Shown here one piece after another: positions 43,721 to 52,640 of a stretch of DNA of 64,000 nt. The notes beneath the pieces are model-generated. The model had not been told where the DNA came from. It saw nothing but the letters and a program-made list of their open reading frames with translations, and ran no database searches. Each line of letters starts with the position of its first letter. Position 1 is the stretch's first letter. The DNA is taken from contig CAZKBP010000005.1 of NCBI GenBank assembly GCA_964551015.1, positions 124,001 to 188,000 on the forward strand. The letters run 5' to 3'. The DNA is from CAZKBP01 sp964551015. GTDB lineage: Bacteria; Bacteroidota; Bacteroidia; Cytophagales; Microscillaceae. The translations under genes were made by a program, and so were the position numbers.

Positions 43721-43854
43721 AGTAGTGGTGGATTGTTCGTTATGGACGGTTGGTTTTCTCTTTTTCAAACTAGCATACGATTAAATTCAGTTGCAACCCA
43801 CAGATCGAGGCTGAACTACTCACTCATCACCAAAAACGAGTCACTGAGCATTCA

Positions 43855-45723
43855 TCAGAAATTTTTCACCAAAAATTGATGTAAGACAATCAAAGCCCAG
43901 AGGCGATTGTAATAAAAGGTTTTCCCCTTGGCAAATTTTTGCTTCATCATCGCCACGGGTTCGTATCTGACGATATCGAACTGCTCAATTACGCGCTGAC
44001 TTAGGTATTCTTCAATCAAATAATTCAAATCTCCTTGCAGCCATTCTACCAAAGGAATAGAAAAACCTTGCTTAGGCCGCTCGAATAAATTTTTGGGCAG
44101 ATAATCGTAAAGAATTTGCTTGAGCAAATACTTGCGCTCTTTCTTACGGTACTTGAGGTGTGATGCCAAATTCACAGCAAATTCTACCACCCGATGATCC
44201 AGAAAAGGAACTCTTGCTTCCAGGCCGTGGCGCATGGTAGCCCGATCTACTTTGACCAAAAGATCGTCGGGCAGATACATTTCCAGATCAAAGAGAGCTT
44301 GTCTTTCCGAAGGGCTTAGCTCACGATTATGCTCGAGAGCCTGATAATATCCTGGGAGCATTTCTTGGTGTAGGAGAAAATTCAGTTCCTTCCTAGAAAA
44401 AAGCAATTGTTCTTGAGAAAAAATATGACTCGCCAGCGTTCTGCGATTAGGATAAGAAAATAAGCGGCTCGCCTTTTGGTATTTACTATCTCCTAACAAA
44501 CCGAGGCTCATGGCCACGGGTTTGCGCATATTTTGCCAAAAACCTTGTGAAAGACGCTCCGCCCACTGGTACATGCCATAGCCTAAGAAAAGCTCATCGC
44601 CGCCGTCTCCTCCTAAGACGACTTTTACCTGTTCTCTGGCTAACTTTGAAATGAGGTAGGTGGGGAGCGCGGAAGAATCGGCAAAAGGTTCGTCGTGAAT
44701 ATCAATCAGCGAGGGAATCAAATCTTGCACCTCCTTGATGGAGAGAATAAATTCGTGATGATGCGTATCCAGATGTTTGGCTACTTCGTAAGCGTGGGGT
44801 GTTTCTCTACGAGGGTCTTCTTCAAAACCGATGGAGAAGGTATTGATTTTTTGCTCGGAAGCTTCACTGGCCAGTGCCGCGATGGTACTGGAGTCAATGC
44901 CTCCACTCAGAAACACCCCCAAGGGCACATCACTAATGAGGCGATATTGTACCGAACTTTGCAAAAGCTTGAGCAATTGTTTTTTTGCTTCGGTTTCTTT
45001 ATTCAGGAGGGTCAATCGCTCCTGAGTGGCTTGGTCATAGACTTTGTTACCTAATTCCCAGTAAGGTTCCGAGTGCAAGCCCTCTCTGGACACTTTCAGC
45101 CAATGTCCGGGAGGTAATTTGTGAATTTTTTTAAAAATAGATTTGGGAGCTGGGATATATCCTAAATGCAAAAAGTCAGAAACGGCACTCATATCTAGCT
45201 CACGATCTATTTGATCTAGTTTGAGCAATGCTTTCATTTCAGAAGCAAATACGAAGTTGACCTGCCCGCTCTCCGATTCATCCCAATAATAATAGAGCGG
45301 TTTGATGCCCAGCCGATCTCTGAATAAAAACAACTCACCAGAGACACGATTGTAGATGGCCATCGCAAACATGCCATTCAGTTGATAAACAAATTTGACA
45401 TATTGCTTGATGAATAATTCTACTAAAACCTCCGTATCAGACTGGGTACGAAGCGGATACTCGATTTGCTTGGCTAATTCCTGAAAGTTGTACACTTCTC
45501 CATTAAAAACGATCACGTGCTGTTCATCGGCTGAATACATGGGCTGATTGGCCTGCTCAGACAAGTCTAATATACTAAGACGAGCATGCCCCAAACCACA
45601 AACACCGTCCGTAAAGTATCCTTGTGCATCTGGTCCGCGATGAATGATCGCAGAGGTCATTTTGATAAGATCTAATTTTTCAAACTGTTTATTCGTAGAG
45701 AAAAAACCAGTAATACCGCACAT
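43855..45723 (-). CDS. asnB: Glutamine-hydrolysing asparagine synthase
   Basis: 622 residues. The mature start MCGITGFFST places the catalytic Cys at position 2 of the class II glutamine amidotransferase domain, with IIHRGPDAQG, GHARLSILDL and VFNGEVYNFQEL following. The synthetase half has VFLSGGIDSSTIAALAS (ATP-pyrophosphatase loop), VVLGGDGGDELFLGYGMY and DRATMRHGLEARVPFLDHRVVEFA. It makes asparagine from aspartate, glutamine and ATP; members of this long form also serve in surface-glycan clusters, but nothing nearby shows that here. Convergent with mraY. Confidence 0.95.
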   Translation of the reverse strand: MCGITGFFSTNKQFEKLDLIKMTSAIIHRGPDAQGYFTDGVCGLGHARLSILDLSEQANQPMYSADEQHVIVFNGEVYNFQELAKQIEYPLRTQSDTEVLVELFIKQYVKFVYQLNGMFAMAIYNRVSGELFLFRDRLGIKPLYYYWDESESGQVNFVFASEMKALLKLDQIDRELDMSAVSDFLHLGYIPAPKSIFKKIHKLPPGHWLKVSREGLHSEPYWELGNKVYDQATQERLTLLNKETEAKKQLLKLLQSSVQYRLISDVPLGVFLSGGIDSSTIAALASEASEQKINTFSIGFEEDPRRETPHAYEVAKHLDTHHHEFILSIKEVQDLIPSLIDIHDEPFADSSALPTYLISKLAREQVKVVLGGDGGDELFLGYGMYQWAERLSQGFWQNMRKPVAMSLGLLGDSKYQKASRLFSYPNRRTLASHIFSQEQLLFSRKELNFLLHQEMLPGYYQALEHNRELSPSERQALFDLEMYLPDDLLVKVDRATMRHGLEARVPFLDHRVVEFAVNLASHLKYRKKERKYLLKQILYDYLPKNLFERPKQGFSIPLVEWLQGDLNYLIEEYLSQRVIEQFDIVRYEPVAMMKQKFAKGKTFYYNRLWALIVLHQFLVKNF

Positions 45724-46065
45724 AATTGTTGCCTAGTTTGAATTTGGAGGTAATATTCTGTCTTTATTACTAATCATCAAAAAGTATATATCAGAAAGAG
45801 GCGTGGATAGATTTGATACACGATATGCCGTTATGAGTGATACACATGACTTAGCGTGGTCTGCGCCATAGCTTCGCGTAAAAATATGGATAGTAAATTG
45901 CTTTTCAAACTTAGATTCCAGACCAGCTAGTCGAGCTAGTGTCAAAAATTAATCCTAGCGGTCTGCAAGGTAATAAAATAGTCAAACTTGTAATAATCGT
46001 TTTTTATTTACCGCCCGTGTATTTTTAGTCATTCGCATTCCGCCACTACAAAGCAATCATTTCCT
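45724..46065. other. Intergenic stretch upstream of asnB
   Basis: About 340 bases. An open frame on the minus strand (45733-45945) has no recognisable protein character and I do not call it. No promoter match with both boxes, RNA gene or clear terminator was recognised. Confidence 0.5.
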
Positions 46066-46932
46066 TTATTTTTTCTGATCTGCCAGCGATGTTTCTAGCC
46101 CGCATAAATGACTGCTTACTTCCCAGAGTTTTTTTTGGTGTGCTGAGTTTTTGGCTTCCGAGGAGACAGGTTGAGCTTTACATTTGACGAAGTATTGCCC
46201 ACTGATTTGCGCTACTTCGGGAGAGGAAGCCAGATAAATAGAGGTTTCGGCTCCCTGTCTGGCACTCAACATAAAAGGTCTGCCCAGCCAATACATCCAC
46301 TGAAAAGTAGATGAATAAGTTTTTGCGATCCCCGTGGCGACCGTGCCCGGATGTAAAGCATTGACAGTTAGTGAGCTATCAGCTGTGCGCTCGGCCAGTT
46401 CACGGGTAAATAGGATATTCATTAATTTTGTGTGGGCGTAGACTTTCAGAGGTTGGTAATTTTTCTCGGCTTGGAAGTTATCCCAATCCATTTTCACGTA
46501 CTTGTGTGTAACCGAAGAAACATTGATGATGCGCCCCTGTGGGGCAGCTTTTAGAGCAGGAAGTAAAAGATTAGTCAATAAAAAAGGAGCCAAATGGTTG
46601 ACCGCCAAAGTACTCTCGATCCCGTCTTCGGTTAAGCGCCTTTCTGGATAACCCATAAAGCCTGCGTTGTTGATGAGCACATCTATGTGAGCGTGACGCG
46701 CCAGAATTTCTTGGCTCAATCTGCGAACCTGAGCTTGTGAAGATAAATCAGCCTCAAACGATTGTACACGCAAATCCGGATAATCTTGAATCAGCTCTTT
46801 TTCAGTTTGTTTTCCTTTCTGAGCATTGCGGCAGACAAGCCCTAAGGCAAACCCTTGTTTGGCCAATGCCCAAGCTGTTGCTTTCCCAACACCACTATTA
46901 GCACCTGTAATAAAACAAACTTTATTTGTCAT
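46066..46932 (-). CDS. Short-chain dehydrogenase/reductase
   Basis: 288 residues from ATG 46932; an in-frame ATG at 46974 adds 14 residues before the fold. VCFITGANSGVGKATAWAL is the T-G-x-x-x-G-x-G cofactor loop, VLINNAGFMG the NNAG motif, NVSSVTH the catalytic serine and YAHTKLMN the Y-x-x-x-K pair. The fit is to the classical SDRs most similar to retinol dehydrogenase or WW-domain oxidoreductase-like members. NADP preference is suggested by the basic residue after the second strand (VCRN). Substrate unknown. Divergent from the small gene at 47084. Confidence 0.9.
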   Translation of the reverse strand: MTNKVCFITGANSGVGKATAWALAKQGFALGLVCRNAQKGKQTEKELIQDYPDLRVQSFEADLSSQAQVRRLSQEILARHAHIDVLINNAGFMGYPERRLTEDGIESTLAVNHLAPFLLTNLLLPALKAAPQGRIINVSSVTHKYVKMDWDNFQAEKNYQPLKVYAHTKLMNILFTRELAERTADSSLTVNALHPGTVATGIAKTYSSTFQWMYWLGRPFMLSARQGAETSIYLASSPEVAQISGQYFVKCKAQPVSSEAKNSAHQKKLWEVSSHLCGLETSLADQKK

Positions 46933-47083
46933 GTCTTTTTTATAAAAACAATCTTGTATATTTTTTATTAGCAAAAGAATACTTGGTTTTCTTCTGGTTT
47001 TTTTCTTAGCTTAAAGCTATAATTACACAAAGAAAGCAGCAAGTTAATTATTATTACGCGTTATTTTTTTAATTTTTAAAAAC

Positions 47084-47500
47084 ATGGAAAATCAAAAATC
47101 CCAAGCAACTTTCCCAAATGCTCGCATATATTTAGTAGAGAATAAGAAAGCTGTGGTACTAGAAGCTACTAATAATTTTATTCCCTTCAATGAATTCAAA
47201 TCCATCTTTGAGAAGATGGAAGAAATGACTGCGGGCACCAGTGTGGATACGTTAGTCTTTGATAAGAGTAAATTGACTGTTTTTCATCAACCCTCTATGG
47301 AATGGTATTTTACGATTTGGAAAGAAAAAATGTATTATCAAGGACTGCGTAAGCATCGCAAAATATTACCTGATGATAAGTTTTTCCGCTACAGCGTGGA
47401 AATAGGCCGGAAAAAAATTGATGAAAAATACCCCGAGGCCAAATACCACCAGATGGATATTCAATATGTAGATTCAGTGGAAGCGGGGCTTGATTCCTAA
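47084..47500 (+). CDS. Uncharacterised cytoplasmic protein
   Basis: 138 residues, no signal or membrane helix. Alternating strands and helices (ARIYLVENKKAVVLEAT ... DTLVFDKSKLTVFHQPSMEWYFTIWKEKM) and an even spread of charges suggest a real soluble alpha/beta protein. The pattern is loosely reminiscent of small STAS-like folds in Bacteroidota, but I recognise no family. A run of A/T precedes the ATG; divergent from the SDR. Confidence 0.65.
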   Translation: MENQKSQATFPNARIYLVENKKAVVLEATNNFIPFNEFKSIFEKMEEMTAGTSVDTLVFDKSKLTVFHQPSMEWYFTIWKEKMYYQGLRKHRKILPDDKFFRYSVEIGRKKIDEKYPEAKYHQMDIQYVDSVEAGLDS

Positions 47501-47637
47501 TCATTTGATCATTCATTTTTTTTGTAAGCTCAGCTTCACATTCCTCCCTCATTGTTTCTCGAAAACTAAGTGCTATCACTTCGATGCCATTGTTTCGTCG
47601 ATTTGAAAATACTTAGTAAAAAATTAACACAAAGATG

Positions 47638-47669
47638 TTTGGGTATTAATTGTATATACAATAGTTTTG
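47638..47669 (+). promoter_or_regulatory. Promoter of the YceI gene with palindrome in its spacer
   Basis: TTTG (47638-47641), a 20-base spacer and TAGTTTTG (47662-47669) match the consensus. The perfect 14-base palindrome ATTGTATATACAAT (47649-47662) fills most of the spacer and touches the -7 box, a likely operator. Confidence 0.65.
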
Positions 47670-47714
47670 TGGCAAGTATCTAGAAACACATTTACAACAC
47701 TTTAAATTAAGCTT

Positions 47715-48437
47715 ATGAAACTCGTGAAATTTTTATTCGGATTCCTAATACTCGCTTTGACCATGGCAGCTTGTACCTCTGCCCCCGACAGTGATGAAGC
47801 TGAGGTGGGTGAAGCCCAAGAAGTAGATGAAACGGCCACCGCCGAAGCCGCTGAGATGAATGTCAATACCGCCGAGAGCGAAGTGCGTTGGGTAGGAACG
47901 AAACCAACTGGACGCCACAACGGTACTTTCCAGCTTTCCGAAGGGGTCTTAAAAGTAGAAGAAGACAATGTAGTCGGTGGTAAATTTACTATTGACTTGA
48001 ACAGCTTGAAGGTACTAGACATCGAGGATGAAGAAAACAATGCCAAGCTAGCGGGGCACCTCAAAAGTGAAGATTTCTTTAACGTGGAGGAAAACCCAAC
48101 CGCTACTTTCGAGATCATAACCGTAGAACCTTACACCGCCGAAGAGGCACCTGAACAAGCCAGTGCCGAGCAAACCGAAGGAGAAGAAGCCGTATCTGAA
48201 TTTAAGCTTGAAAATCCTTCGCATTCTATCACTGGTAACTTGACCATGAACGGTGAAACCAAAAGCATCAAATTCCCTGCTTTGGTAGAAGTAAGCGACA
48301 ACGGCGTAAACGCTAAGGCCGAGTTCAATATCAACCGTAAGGATTGGAACATGAGCTACGGGGCTGACAAATCACTAGGGGATAAGTTCATTCGCCCTAC
48401 CGTACACATCGGTTTGGACGTGATAGCTGCTAAATAA
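47715..48437 (+). CDS. YceI-family lipoprotein
   Basis: 240 residues. The signal ends in TMAAC, a lipobox, giving an outer-envelope lipoprotein. After a Glu/Ala-rich stretch, AESEVRWVGTKPTGRHNGTF begins the YceI lipocalin-like barrel, with GGKFTIDLNSLKVLDIEDE, HLKSEDFFNVEENPTATFEI, SITGNLTMNGETKSIKFPA and FNIRKDWNM-type strands to the end. YceI proteins bind long isoprenoid lipids. An acidic loop near residue 145 is longer than usual. A bidirectional terminator follows. Confidence 0.92.
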   Translation: MKLVKFLFGFLILALTMAACTSAPDSDEAEVGEAQEVDETATAEAAEMNVNTAESEVRWVGTKPTGRHNGTFQLSEGVLKVEEDNVVGGKFTIDLNSLKVLDIEDEENNAKLAGHLKSEDFFNVEENPTATFEIITVEPYTAEEAPEQASAEQTEGEEAVSEFKLENPSHSITGNLTMNGETKSIKFPALVEVSDNGVNAKAEFNINRKDWNMSYGADKSLGDKFIRPTVHIGLDVIAAK

Positions 48438-48464
48438 AGATCGCTCCAAACTCAAATTCAATTT

Positions 48465-48495
48465 AAGAAAGCACGCCATCTTGGCGTGCTTTCTT
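48465..48495. terminator. Bidirectional terminator between YceI and DUF4199 genes
   Basis: AAGAAAGCACGCC (48465-48477) is the perfect inverse of GGCGTGCTTTCTT (48483-48495), 13 pairs around ATCTT. It sits between two converging genes. Confidence 0.85.
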
Positions 48496-48498
48496 ACT

Positions 48499-49044
48499 TT
48501 AGGTTTGTGAAGTGACTACTTGCTCTTTTCTAGAAAGCAAACCTGCCGCTACCAAAGAAACAAACAGGCCGAGAATCAACACGGTGACAAACATAACCAG
48601 ACCGTGAAAGAGCATACTCCCCCAGAAAGGGTCATTTTGCATCTCTTCCATTTCTGTCAATTGCTGTTGAATTTCCTCCGCCGAAAGGGCACTGTTTCTA
48701 ATCTGGTCTTGCATGTAGGCATAGTAGTTTTCTGTAAAATCTGGAGTAATCCACGTAAAAAGCGCGTAAGTATAAATTCCATAAAGTGCCGAAGCAATGA
48801 GGCTAATAAATATACCCACTCTCAACGCTTTGGCAAAAGAGATGCTTCCATTCTCGTGTTGGTCGCGGTAATGAATAATTCCCAAGAAAATAAAACTCAA
48901 AGCAATGAGCATGGAGGCATAGCCAATGACTTCTCCCCAGCCCATACTAACGTATCCGTTTTGTGTAAACCATACCAACATAGCATCCAAAATGATTAGA
49001 ATGAAAGCGGCTCTTAGGCCGTATTTCCAAATGACGTTTTTCAT
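48499..49044 (-). CDS. DUF4199-family membrane protein
   Basis: 181 residues with four membrane helices at about 10-27, 37-56, 75-97 and 147-170. WKYGLRAAFILIILDAML, YASMLIALSFIFLGI and ISFAKALRVGIFISLIASALYGIYTY match the Bacteroidota DUF4199 family. The long hydrophilic loop between helices 3 and 4 (about 98-146) is acidic and helical. Function unknown. It lies in a minus-strand series with the VOC and LuxR-type genes. Confidence 0.85.
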   Translation of the reverse strand: MKNVIWKYGLRAAFILIILDAMLVWFTQNGYVSMGWGEVIGYASMLIALSFIFLGIIHYRDQHENGSISFAKALRVGIFISLIASALYGIYTYALFTWITPDFTENYYAYMQDQIRNSALSAEEIQQQLTEMEEMQNDPFWGSMLFHGLVMFVTVLILGLFVSLVAAGLLSRKEQVVTSQT

Positions 49045-49170
49045 TTTTTTTACTGATTAAGCTTAAAAAATTTTGATTAATGATCTGATTAACTGCTAAA
49101 TTATCTTCATCATCGTGGTTTGTGCCCTCAACGACCATTTTTTGGCGGAAAGCCCACCACGAATCGCTAC

Positions 49171-49941
49171 TTAAAAACTAAATAGAAAAAACTGTAATTG
49201 CTCCGGAGTCGTCAGCACCTGATTGCTGTCATTACCTCCTGTGCCTCCAAAAATTTCAAAGCGGTTGATGCCTTGTTCCTTCAGATATTGGATTTTTTCT
49301 CCCATTCCTTTGGCAAAATAAGTCAGGCCAGGTTGCTTAAACTCCTCCGTCTGATGCAAGCCCACTACGCTCATCTCGTCGTGCGCAATAGCCCAGGGGT
49401 AAGGGCCTGAAAACTCCTGAATGTTGAAGCCAAGGGATGCCCAGAAAGCTTTGGCCTTTTCTAAATCTGCCACGGGGAGGGCTAATTCTCCAAAAATACC
49501 ACAGCGCTGATTAGGGTAATCGGTCAGGGTAGCCCAAGCTTCTTGAGGGTAGTCTAGCAAGGTCTTCTGAGGAAGGGAAGCAGAAAATGGGCTTTCACCC
49601 TCCACCAAGCGAACCCAAAGGCCATTTGGGCTCTGGAAGCTGGCCTGATAAAAATCGTGCTCAGTAGAAGCAACAGAAATGCCTCCGCCTTCAAGTGCTT
49701 TGGCTTTGGCTCTAGCCTCGGGGTCAAAGTAGACCAATGCCAGAGAGTTTTGCTCAGATTCATTCACTTCCAGCAACAAGGAGCGGTCGCTCAGTAATTT
49801 TACTTTCCCGTTGGCCTCGGATGGATTGACTAATTCAAAACCAATGGTTTGATAAAAATGAAGAGAAGCTACCAAATCTGAGGTGCCAATAGCAATACAC
49901 TGGCTTTGGCCTAATTTTTCAAGAATAGTATTTTGATTCAT
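49171..49941 (-). CDS. VOC-family (glyoxalase-like) double-domain protein
   Basis: 256 residues from ATG 49941; the frame extends to 49998 but the first domain begins just after MNQNTILEKLG. Two beta-alpha-beta-beta-beta modules are seen: SQCIAIGTSDLVASLHFYQTIGFEL (about 11-35) and CGIFGELALPVADLEKAKAFWASLGFNI (about 135-162), each followed by the expected strands. Members include glyoxalases, dioxygenases and resistance proteins; metal ligands are not all evident, so catalysis is unsure. Two identical palindromic sites lie 68-100 bases upstream of the start, just after the regulator gene. Confidence 0.85.
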   Translation of the reverse strand: MNQNTILEKLGQSQCIAIGTSDLVASLHFYQTIGFELVNPSEANGKVKLLSDRSLLLEVNESEQNSLALVYFDPEARAKAKALEGGGISVASTEHDFYQASFQSPNGLWVRLVEGESPFSASLPQKTLLDYPQEAWATLTDYPNQRCGIFGELALPVADLEKAKAFWASLGFNIQEFSGPYPWAIAHDEMSVVGLHQTEEFKQPGLTYFAKGMGEKIQYLKEQGINRFEIFGGTGGNDSNQVLTTPEQLQFFLFSF

Positions 49942-50008
49942 AAGCGTGTGATATATAAAGTGTTCAAACTTGTCCCAAAACAAGCACATTCTGCCCAAGA
50001 AGTCTTCA

Positions 50009-50046
50009 TACTTAAGTATGATTTTGGCAGGTACTTAAGTATGATT
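50009..50046. promoter_or_regulatory. Two identical palindromic sites upstream of the VOC gene
   Basis: TACTTAAGTATGATT occurs at 50009-50023 and again at 50032-50046, a 23-base period; each contains the perfect palindrome TACTTAAGTA. Twin in-phase sites (about two helical turns) between a regulator gene and its neighbour suggest an operator. Confidence 0.55.
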
Positions 50047-50087
50047 CGGGTGAATTGACCATATTCAGGCTTTCGTTCTGTTTTTGT

Positions 50088-50519
50088 CTATAAAATATTG
50101 AGACTTTTGGCTTTGGTAATGGCTTGGGTTCTCCTTTTCACATGGAGCTTTGCGTAGATGTTAGAGACGTGGGTTTTTACGGTACTGAGGGAAATAAACA
50201 ACTGATCGGCAATCTCTTGGTTGGAATGGCCTTGTGCCAGGCGCTTCAAAACCTCAAATTCTCTTTCACTCAATCCGATAGATTCGTAGGATGGTGAAGG
50301 GGGATTTTCTTGCGTTTGGGATGCAGTAAGAGAGGAGGGAGGAGGCGAGCGAAAAACACGCTTTCCAATATACAATCCTAAACCCGAAAAAAATAAGGCG
50401 ATGATGCCCAAATAGGTTTCTAGATGAATTTGATAAGAAAAATAGGCATACTCCATAACTTTGAGTACAATCAGCAAGAGGGCTAGTATGCTTCCGTACC
50501 ACCAGATGATTTTTCGCAT
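50088..50519 (-). CDS. Membrane-anchored LuxR-type regulator
   Basis: 143 residues from ATG 50519. Two membrane helices (about 5-23 and 32-49) lead to a Pro/Ser-rich linker and a C-terminal LuxR/GerE helix-turn-helix: LSEREFEVLKRLAQGHSNQEIA with LFISLSTVKTHVSNIYAKL. There is no receiver domain, so the input would come through the membrane part. The form is common in Bacteroidota next to small membrane or VOC genes. It lies directly upstream of the VOC gene, with the twin palindromes between them. Confidence 0.88.
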   Translation of the reverse strand: MRKIIWWYGSILALLLIVLKVMEYAYFSYQIHLETYLGIIALFFSGLGLYIGKRVFRSPPPSSLTASQTQENPPSPSYESIGLSEREFEVLKRLAQGHSNQEIADQLFISLSTVKTHVSNIYAKLHVKRRTQAITKAKSLNIL

Positions 50520-50726
50520 CACGATCGTGTTTTGGGTTCTAAAAGTTTCATTTGTAAGGAATTTGCTCAAAATTCAGCTCGACTTGCTCACAGATGGCGG
50601 AATTTATGTGGTTTGCAAATTTTACAAAAGAAGGCTTATGAGATCACAAAATAAAAAAAAAATGTCCCCTTTGAAATCTAATGAATCTTAGTGATGGCTT
50701 AAAATTCATTTTCTAATTTTAAAAAA

Positions 50727-51359
50727 ATGATGAACATTAACACGCCCGTACCCTCTCAGGCTGACTCAAATGCAACTCCTATGAAAATTGTCAAAGTAGG
50801 CCGCGCCCCCGAAAATGATCTCGTACTGGCAGACGAGAAAGTATCCGCCTTCCACGCTTCTTTTACTCAAAATGAAGCTGGTATTTGCTTTGTGCAAGAT
50901 TTAAAATCTTCGAACGGAACTTGGGTCAATGGACACAAGATCGCTCAGCAGCCTTACCAACTCGCTCCCGCCGATGTGGTCCGTCTAGGAAGCACTTGCG
51001 TGGAATGGCAAACCTACTTCGAGCAGATGAATTCGGGCGATCTAGCTTCTGCGCAGACCAAAAATGCTCATTCTTTTCCAGAAAGAGAAGTACGTCCTGA
51101 GGTTTCCTACGAAGATCAAAAGCTAGAAAGCCGTACGGTGGGTTCTCGTACCCTTTGGGAAGAAATCATGCAAACACGTAAGCTACGTGATGCGGATTAT
51201 CTCCTCAAAAACCGTATTCTCACCATCGGACTGGTTATTATTGCCTTGCTTTTCCTCTTTTTATTAGCAGTTTGGTATATCAACTATATGGTCAGGCCAT
51301 CCCTGAGTTCGTATACTAACCAGAGTTTGTTCATTTGGGCTTCTATTTGGAGGGTGTAG
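50727..51359 (+). CDS. FHA-domain protein with a C-terminal membrane helix
   Basis: 210 residues. MKIVKVGRAPENDLVLAD with SAFHASF and DLKSSNGTWVNGHKI form a complete FHA domain (about 20-95), including the Gly-Arg, Ser-x-x-His and Asn-Gly residues that read phosphothreonine. A linker follows, then one membrane helix at about 167-189 (ILTIGLVIIALLFLFLLAVW). So the FHA would face the cytoplasm, tethered at the membrane. No kinase gene adjoins it; the PP2C and SpoIIE phosphatases of this window are far away. Confidence 0.85.
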   Translation: MMNINTPVPSQADSNATPMKIVKVGRAPENDLVLADEKVSAFHASFTQNEAGICFVQDLKSSNGTWVNGHKIAQQPYQLAPADVVRLGSTCVEWQTYFEQMNSGDLASAQTKNAHSFPEREVRPEVSYEDQKLESRTVGSRTLWEEIMQTRKLRDADYLLKNRILTIGLVIIALLFLFLLAVWYINYMVRPSLSSYTNQSLFIWASIWRV

Positions 51360-51426
51360 CTTTCTAGGATAGAAGTTGGCTTTTCGGAGGAAGATTTTTA
51401 TTTTTACCGAAAATCTCCTCTACTCT

Positions 51427-52497
51427 ATGAAAAAGCTATGCCTCGTTCTTGGACTCTTCTTATGCCTCCAATCCCAAGCCCAGGCTTGGGGATTTTTTGC
51501 CCACAAAAGAATCAACCGGATGGCGGTTTTTACACTACCGCCGGAGATGCTCAAGTTCTATAAATTTTATATCACCTATATCACCGAGAACGCCGTCAAC
51601 CCTGACAAGCGACGCTACGCGGTAGATGGAGAAGCCCCTCGGCACTATATTGACATTGATGCCTTCGACCATCTCTACAATGACAGCGCAGTTTACAGGA
51701 TGCCCCGCAACTGGAAAGAGGCTATCGAGGAGCACACCGAAGACACTCTCCAAGCCTACGGAATCGTTCCCTGGCATATCAATTTGATGAAATATCGGCT
51801 CACCCAAGCTTTTCGTCGGAGAGATGCCAAAGAAATTCTGCGGCTTTCGGCTGATTTGGGGCATTATATTGGCGATGCGAATGTGCCTTTGCACACTACC
51901 CTCAATTACAACGGGCAATTAACCAACCAGATCGGTATTCACGGTTTCTGGGAGTCGCGCTTGCCTGAGTTGTATAGCGATGATTATAATTTTTTTGTAG
52001 GAAAAGCAGATTACATCGAGAATCCTCAGTTAAAAGCTTGGGAAGCAGTAGTCAACGCTCACGAAGCATTGGATTCGGTGCTACAATTTGATAAAATGCT
52101 GAGCCAACAATTTCCAGCCGATAAGAAATATACCATAGACGAACGCAATGGGCTGACCATTCGTACCTACGCCCGTCCTTTCTGTAAAGCCTACCACGAA
52201 ATGCTCAACGGGCAGGTAGAAAGGCGAATGCGCGCTTCTATCAAAATGGTGGGCGATTTTTGGTACACTTGCTGGATTGATGCCGGACAGCCAGAATTAG
52301 CCAGCCTCACCCGTGAGCAAACAGCCAAAGAGATAGAGAAAGAAGCGGAAAAAGAAGAAAAAGAATTAAAACAAAAAGATGTCAAAGCCCGGCCGCACGA
52401 AAGCTATCATCCGGCTCGCAAATCACAGGGCTGTTGTAATCACAATACTTATTTGGCTTTTTATAAGAGAAAATTGGAGGAAAAGAATCGCGATTGA
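51427..52497 (+). CDS. Zinc-dependent phospholipase C / S1-P1 nuclease-like secreted enzyme
   Basis: 356 residues from ATG 51427 (the open frame from 51376 hides the signal). The signal MKKLCLVLGLFLCLQSQAQA would leave Trp as the first mature residue (WGFFAHKRIN); in this fold the N-terminal Trp coordinates zinc. H and D ligands are visible in FFAHKRINRM, APRHYIDID, LGHYIGDANVPLHTTLNYNG and IHGFWESRLPE. The fold is all-helical with three zinc ions, and acts on phosphodiesters of lipids or nucleic acids. The C-terminal ~50 residues are Lys/Glu-rich and atypical. Confidence 0.87.
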   Translation: MKKLCLVLGLFLCLQSQAQAWGFFAHKRINRMAVFTLPPEMLKFYKFYITYITENAVNPDKRRYAVDGEAPRHYIDIDAFDHLYNDSAVYRMPRNWKEAIEEHTEDTLQAYGIVPWHINLMKYRLTQAFRRRDAKEILRLSADLGHYIGDANVPLHTTLNYNGQLTNQIGIHGFWESRLPELYSDDYNFFVGKADYIENPQLKAWEAVVNAHEALDSVLQFDKMLSQQFPADKKYTIDERNGLTIRTYARPFCKAYHEMLNGQVERRMRASIKMVGDFWYTCWIDAGQPELASLTREQTAKEIEKEAEKEEKELKQKDVKARPHESYHPARKSQGCCNHNTYLAFYKRKLEEKNRD

Positions 52498-52640
52498 AGT
52501 GTATCTGGGTCTTACCATCCGTTTTTTGTCGTCTTAAATACATAGAAGGCAGAAGTGTAGCTTTTTAATCCCTATGAAGGCAACTTCCTAGCGGTCTGAG
52601 CTGTTTTTAAGGTAAACATTTTTTAATCAAACAAGACCTC

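Noticed and set aside
45733..45945. Open frame of 70 codons on the minus strand just upstream of asnB
   Set aside because: Composition shows no protein-like pattern, no domain or signal is visible, and it lies in the expected leader/promoter region of asnB.
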